Source: Paraburkholderia caribensis (GTDB lineage Bacteria > Pseudomonadota > Gammaproteobacteria > Burkholderiales > Burkholderiaceae). From it: a stretch of 64,000 nucleotides of DNA. The notes beneath the pieces were generated by a model. That model was not told the origin of the DNA. It was given only the letters and a program-made list of their open reading frames with translations, and made no database searches. A program made the translations under genes and the position numbers. Shown in pieces: positions 62,746-64,000 of this stretch (position 1 is its first letter; each line of letters begins with the position of its first letter). The stretch spans positions 186,001 through 250,000 of the forward strand of contig NZ_CP026102.1 of assembly GCF_002902945.1 (NCBI RefSeq). Reading direction: 5' to 3'.

Positions 62746-63340
62746 GCGTCGCCCCTGTGCGGGGCGGCACCTACTTTTCTTTGCCGCCGCAAAGAAAAGT
62801 AGGCAAAAGAAAGCGGCTCACACCGCCAGTGCTAATTCTTGCCTGAGGGCCCCCAAAGGGTCTTACGCTTCACACGGCAACCACATCATTCCTGCTCGTT
62901 GCCAGCGCTCTTGCTGAGCGCCTCACCCGCTTCACGCACCCGCGTTTCAGCATGCCGCGCCAGACAGTTCGCCGCCGCCCAGGTGGCAAACTGTGTGTCG
63001 GCCCTCGGTGCTCCACATGCTTCACTCCAGCCCGATTGAGCACGCGCTCCACCCTGTAAGAGCGCGAACGTGTACGTCGGGAAAACCTACACACAGTTTG
63101 CCACCTGGGCGGCATATGCCATTCGCTGGCGCTTGCCCACGTACGGGTGTTTGAAGTGGGTGAGGCGCCGATTCGGCGCGCTGGCAACGGGCACCAACCA
63201 AGGCGCTGGTGTGTGAAGGATGGGGACGTTGGGGGCCCGTGGGCAAACGTCAAGCGCTGGCGGTGTGAGCCGCTTTCTTTTGCCTACTTTTCTTTGCGGC
63301 GGCAAAGAAAAGTAGGTGCCGCCCCGCACAGGGGCGACGC
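62746..63340 (-). repeat. 595-bp palindromic intergenic element, copy 2 (intact)
   Basis: The uninterrupted copy of the element at 47558, in opposite orientation. Ends are inverted repeats of about 82 bases, extendable outward through CTTCAAGC/GCTTGAAG and an imperfect GCATCCGCGAT unit. Each end has the 15-bp hairpin (62770-62803 and 63283-63316). The inner 28-bp repeats (62974-63001 and 63086-63113) are separated by 84 bases, as in copy 1. Sequence is nearly identical to copy 1 on the side 62830-63090, more diverged in 63112-63253. A 127-codon frame (63253-62870, minus) has the same length as in copy 1. The flanks 62644-62745 and 63341-63494 hold no recognised gene. Confidence 0.9.
62974..63113. 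repeat. Central inverted repeat of element 2
   Basis: Arms of 28 bases (62974-63001 and 63086-63113) with 27 paired positions and the same 84-base spacer as element 1. The one mismatch lies next to the spacer. Confidence 0.9.
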
Positions 63341-63370
63341 TTGAAGCAAGCTAACGAATCGCGGATGCCA

Positions 63371-63412
63371 GCAAAAGCAAAAGCAAAAGCAAAAGCAAAA
63401 GCAAAAGCAAAA
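63371..63412. repeat. Microsatellite (GCAAAA)n
   Basis: Seven perfect GCAAAA units directly after the outer border repeat of element 2. It mirrors the (CCCAAAA)n tract next to element 1. Confidence 0.95.
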
Positions 63413-63494
63413 CCAAAAACCCCGACCAGCAACGCCTGAACCACACAAACAATTCGCCGCTGCCAACCCAAACACACGCGCATGCGCCAAGACG

Positions 63495-64000
63495 TCAGGG
63501 AAGGGCATCCGCTGACATCTTCATGCCCGGCTGCACGTTGCCGCCCAATACCGCACTAAACCGCCGCATATGCACCGCCACGCGGCGCGCATACCCTTTC
63601 CCGCCGCCGCTATAGCGCCACAGCGCGGCATCGATATCGCCGTCCGCAGCATCGAGATAACCGCGCAGAATCGACGAGCCGATGCGCACGTTGATGGCGG
63701 GATCATCGAGCTCTTTCACGTTGGAAAAAGCACGCGGATGCGCGGCGGGCAGCACCTGCATCAGCCCGCGCGCACCGAGCGTGCTCACGGCGCGCGGATC
63801 GAAGCCCGATTCGACCGCCATCACCGACAACAGCAGCACGGGCGACATCGAATAGCGGTTGGCTTCAGTCAGAACGGCTTGCGCGATCGTCAGCGCATCG
63901 GTGGCTGAAACGCGGAATTGCGCGCGTAAGGTGGCGACGATATCGGCGGGAGAGGGAAGCGCGGGCAGATCGGCGCCCTGCGTTGCCGACGACGCCTGCG
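63495..64000 (-). CDS. Lytic transglycosylase, SLT type (partial)
   Basis: The frame is open from the window edge (N-terminus missing) to TGA at 63495, giving about 168 residues. The SLT/lysozyme-like domain is seen in VLLLSVMAVESGFDPRAVST with its catalytic Glu, GARGLMQVLPAAHP, and INVRIGSSILRGYLDAADGD, then WRYSGGGKGYARRV. Such enzymes cleave peptidoglycan with 1,6-anhydro product. The visible domain is standard; the missing upstream part should hold a signal or membrane anchor. A start at 63848 would cut into the domain and is not likely. Confidence 0.88.
   Translation of the reverse strand, partial: QASSATQGADLPALPSPADIVATLRAQFRVSATDALTIAQAVLTEANRYSMSPVLLLSVMAVESGFDPRAVSTLGARGLMQVLPAAHPRAFSNVKELDDPAINVRIGSSILRGYLDAADGDIDAALWRYSGGGKGYARRVAVHMRRFSAVLGGNVQPGMKMSADALP

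Noticed and set aside
47549..63345. The paired repeats as a CRISPR array
   Set aside because: There are only two copies, 15 kb apart, inverted and 595 bp long. No regular short repeat-spacer series exists.

Overview
The window is a high-GC chromosome segment from a Burkholderiaceae bacterium, most likely Paraburkholderia or Caballeronia. This is inferred from the codon use, an ornibactin/malleobactin-type siderophore cluster, a DUF3331 gene and the catabolic gene set. Species cannot be named from the sequence alone.

Layout. 3-10919 (+): the 3' part of a hydroxamate siderophore locus: end of one NRPS, a C-A-T-C-T NRPS without thioesterase, an acyltransferase, ornithine N5-oxygenase, TonB-dependent receptor and a second acyltransferase. 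10932-19859: regulators and small redox or transport genes: Lrp/AsnC, NCS1 permease, LysR, an Rrf2 repressor, azoreductase, DUF3331 protein, secreted cupin, MFS transporter and a small membrane protein. Three matching 25-bp dyads suggest that the Rrf2 protein controls itself, the azoreductase and the cupin. 19905-23439: catR and catBAC (catechol ortho-cleavage). 23547-26460: hmp and norR, divergent (NO detoxification). 26543-32140: two tandem MarR paralogues and a tripartite EmrAB/outer-membrane-factor pump, with four copies of one MarR-type dyad. 32815-36683: mprF (lysyl-phosphatidylglycerol synthase) overlapping an acvB/virJ-like gene. 36823-40494: a 24-aa membrane peptide, an IorAB-like molybdenum hydroxylase and a BON protein. 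40714-42791: pobA and a convergent AraC regulator. 42937-47342: an SDR, flavoprotein, NIPSNAP and aromatic-acid transporter operon. 49587-56417 (-): rpiR-ddpXABCDF, for D-Ala-D-Ala hydrolysis and dipeptide uptake. 56865-63494: catalase, LysR, free methionine sulfoxide reductase, an Ntn hydrolase, a nitroreductase and a proline-rich lipoprotein. From 63495 to the end (-): a partial lytic transglycosylase.

The most unusual structure is a 595-bp intergenic element, almost palindromic along its whole length, present twice in opposite orientation (47558-49437 and 62746-63340). Each copy has long terminal inverted repeats, a 15-bp hairpin at each end, and a 28-bp inner inverted repeat around an 84-bp centre. 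The first copy is split by an intact IS481-family element inserted in the loop of its right hairpin, with a 6-bp target duplication. Removing the IS and one duplication gives exactly 595 bp, the length of the second copy. A short microsatellite flanks each copy.

Taken together the segment serves iron acquisition, aromatic-acid catabolism (4-hydroxybenzoate and catechol branches), nitrosative and oxidative defence, drug efflux and envelope adaptation. No rRNA, tRNA or CRISPR array was recognised.
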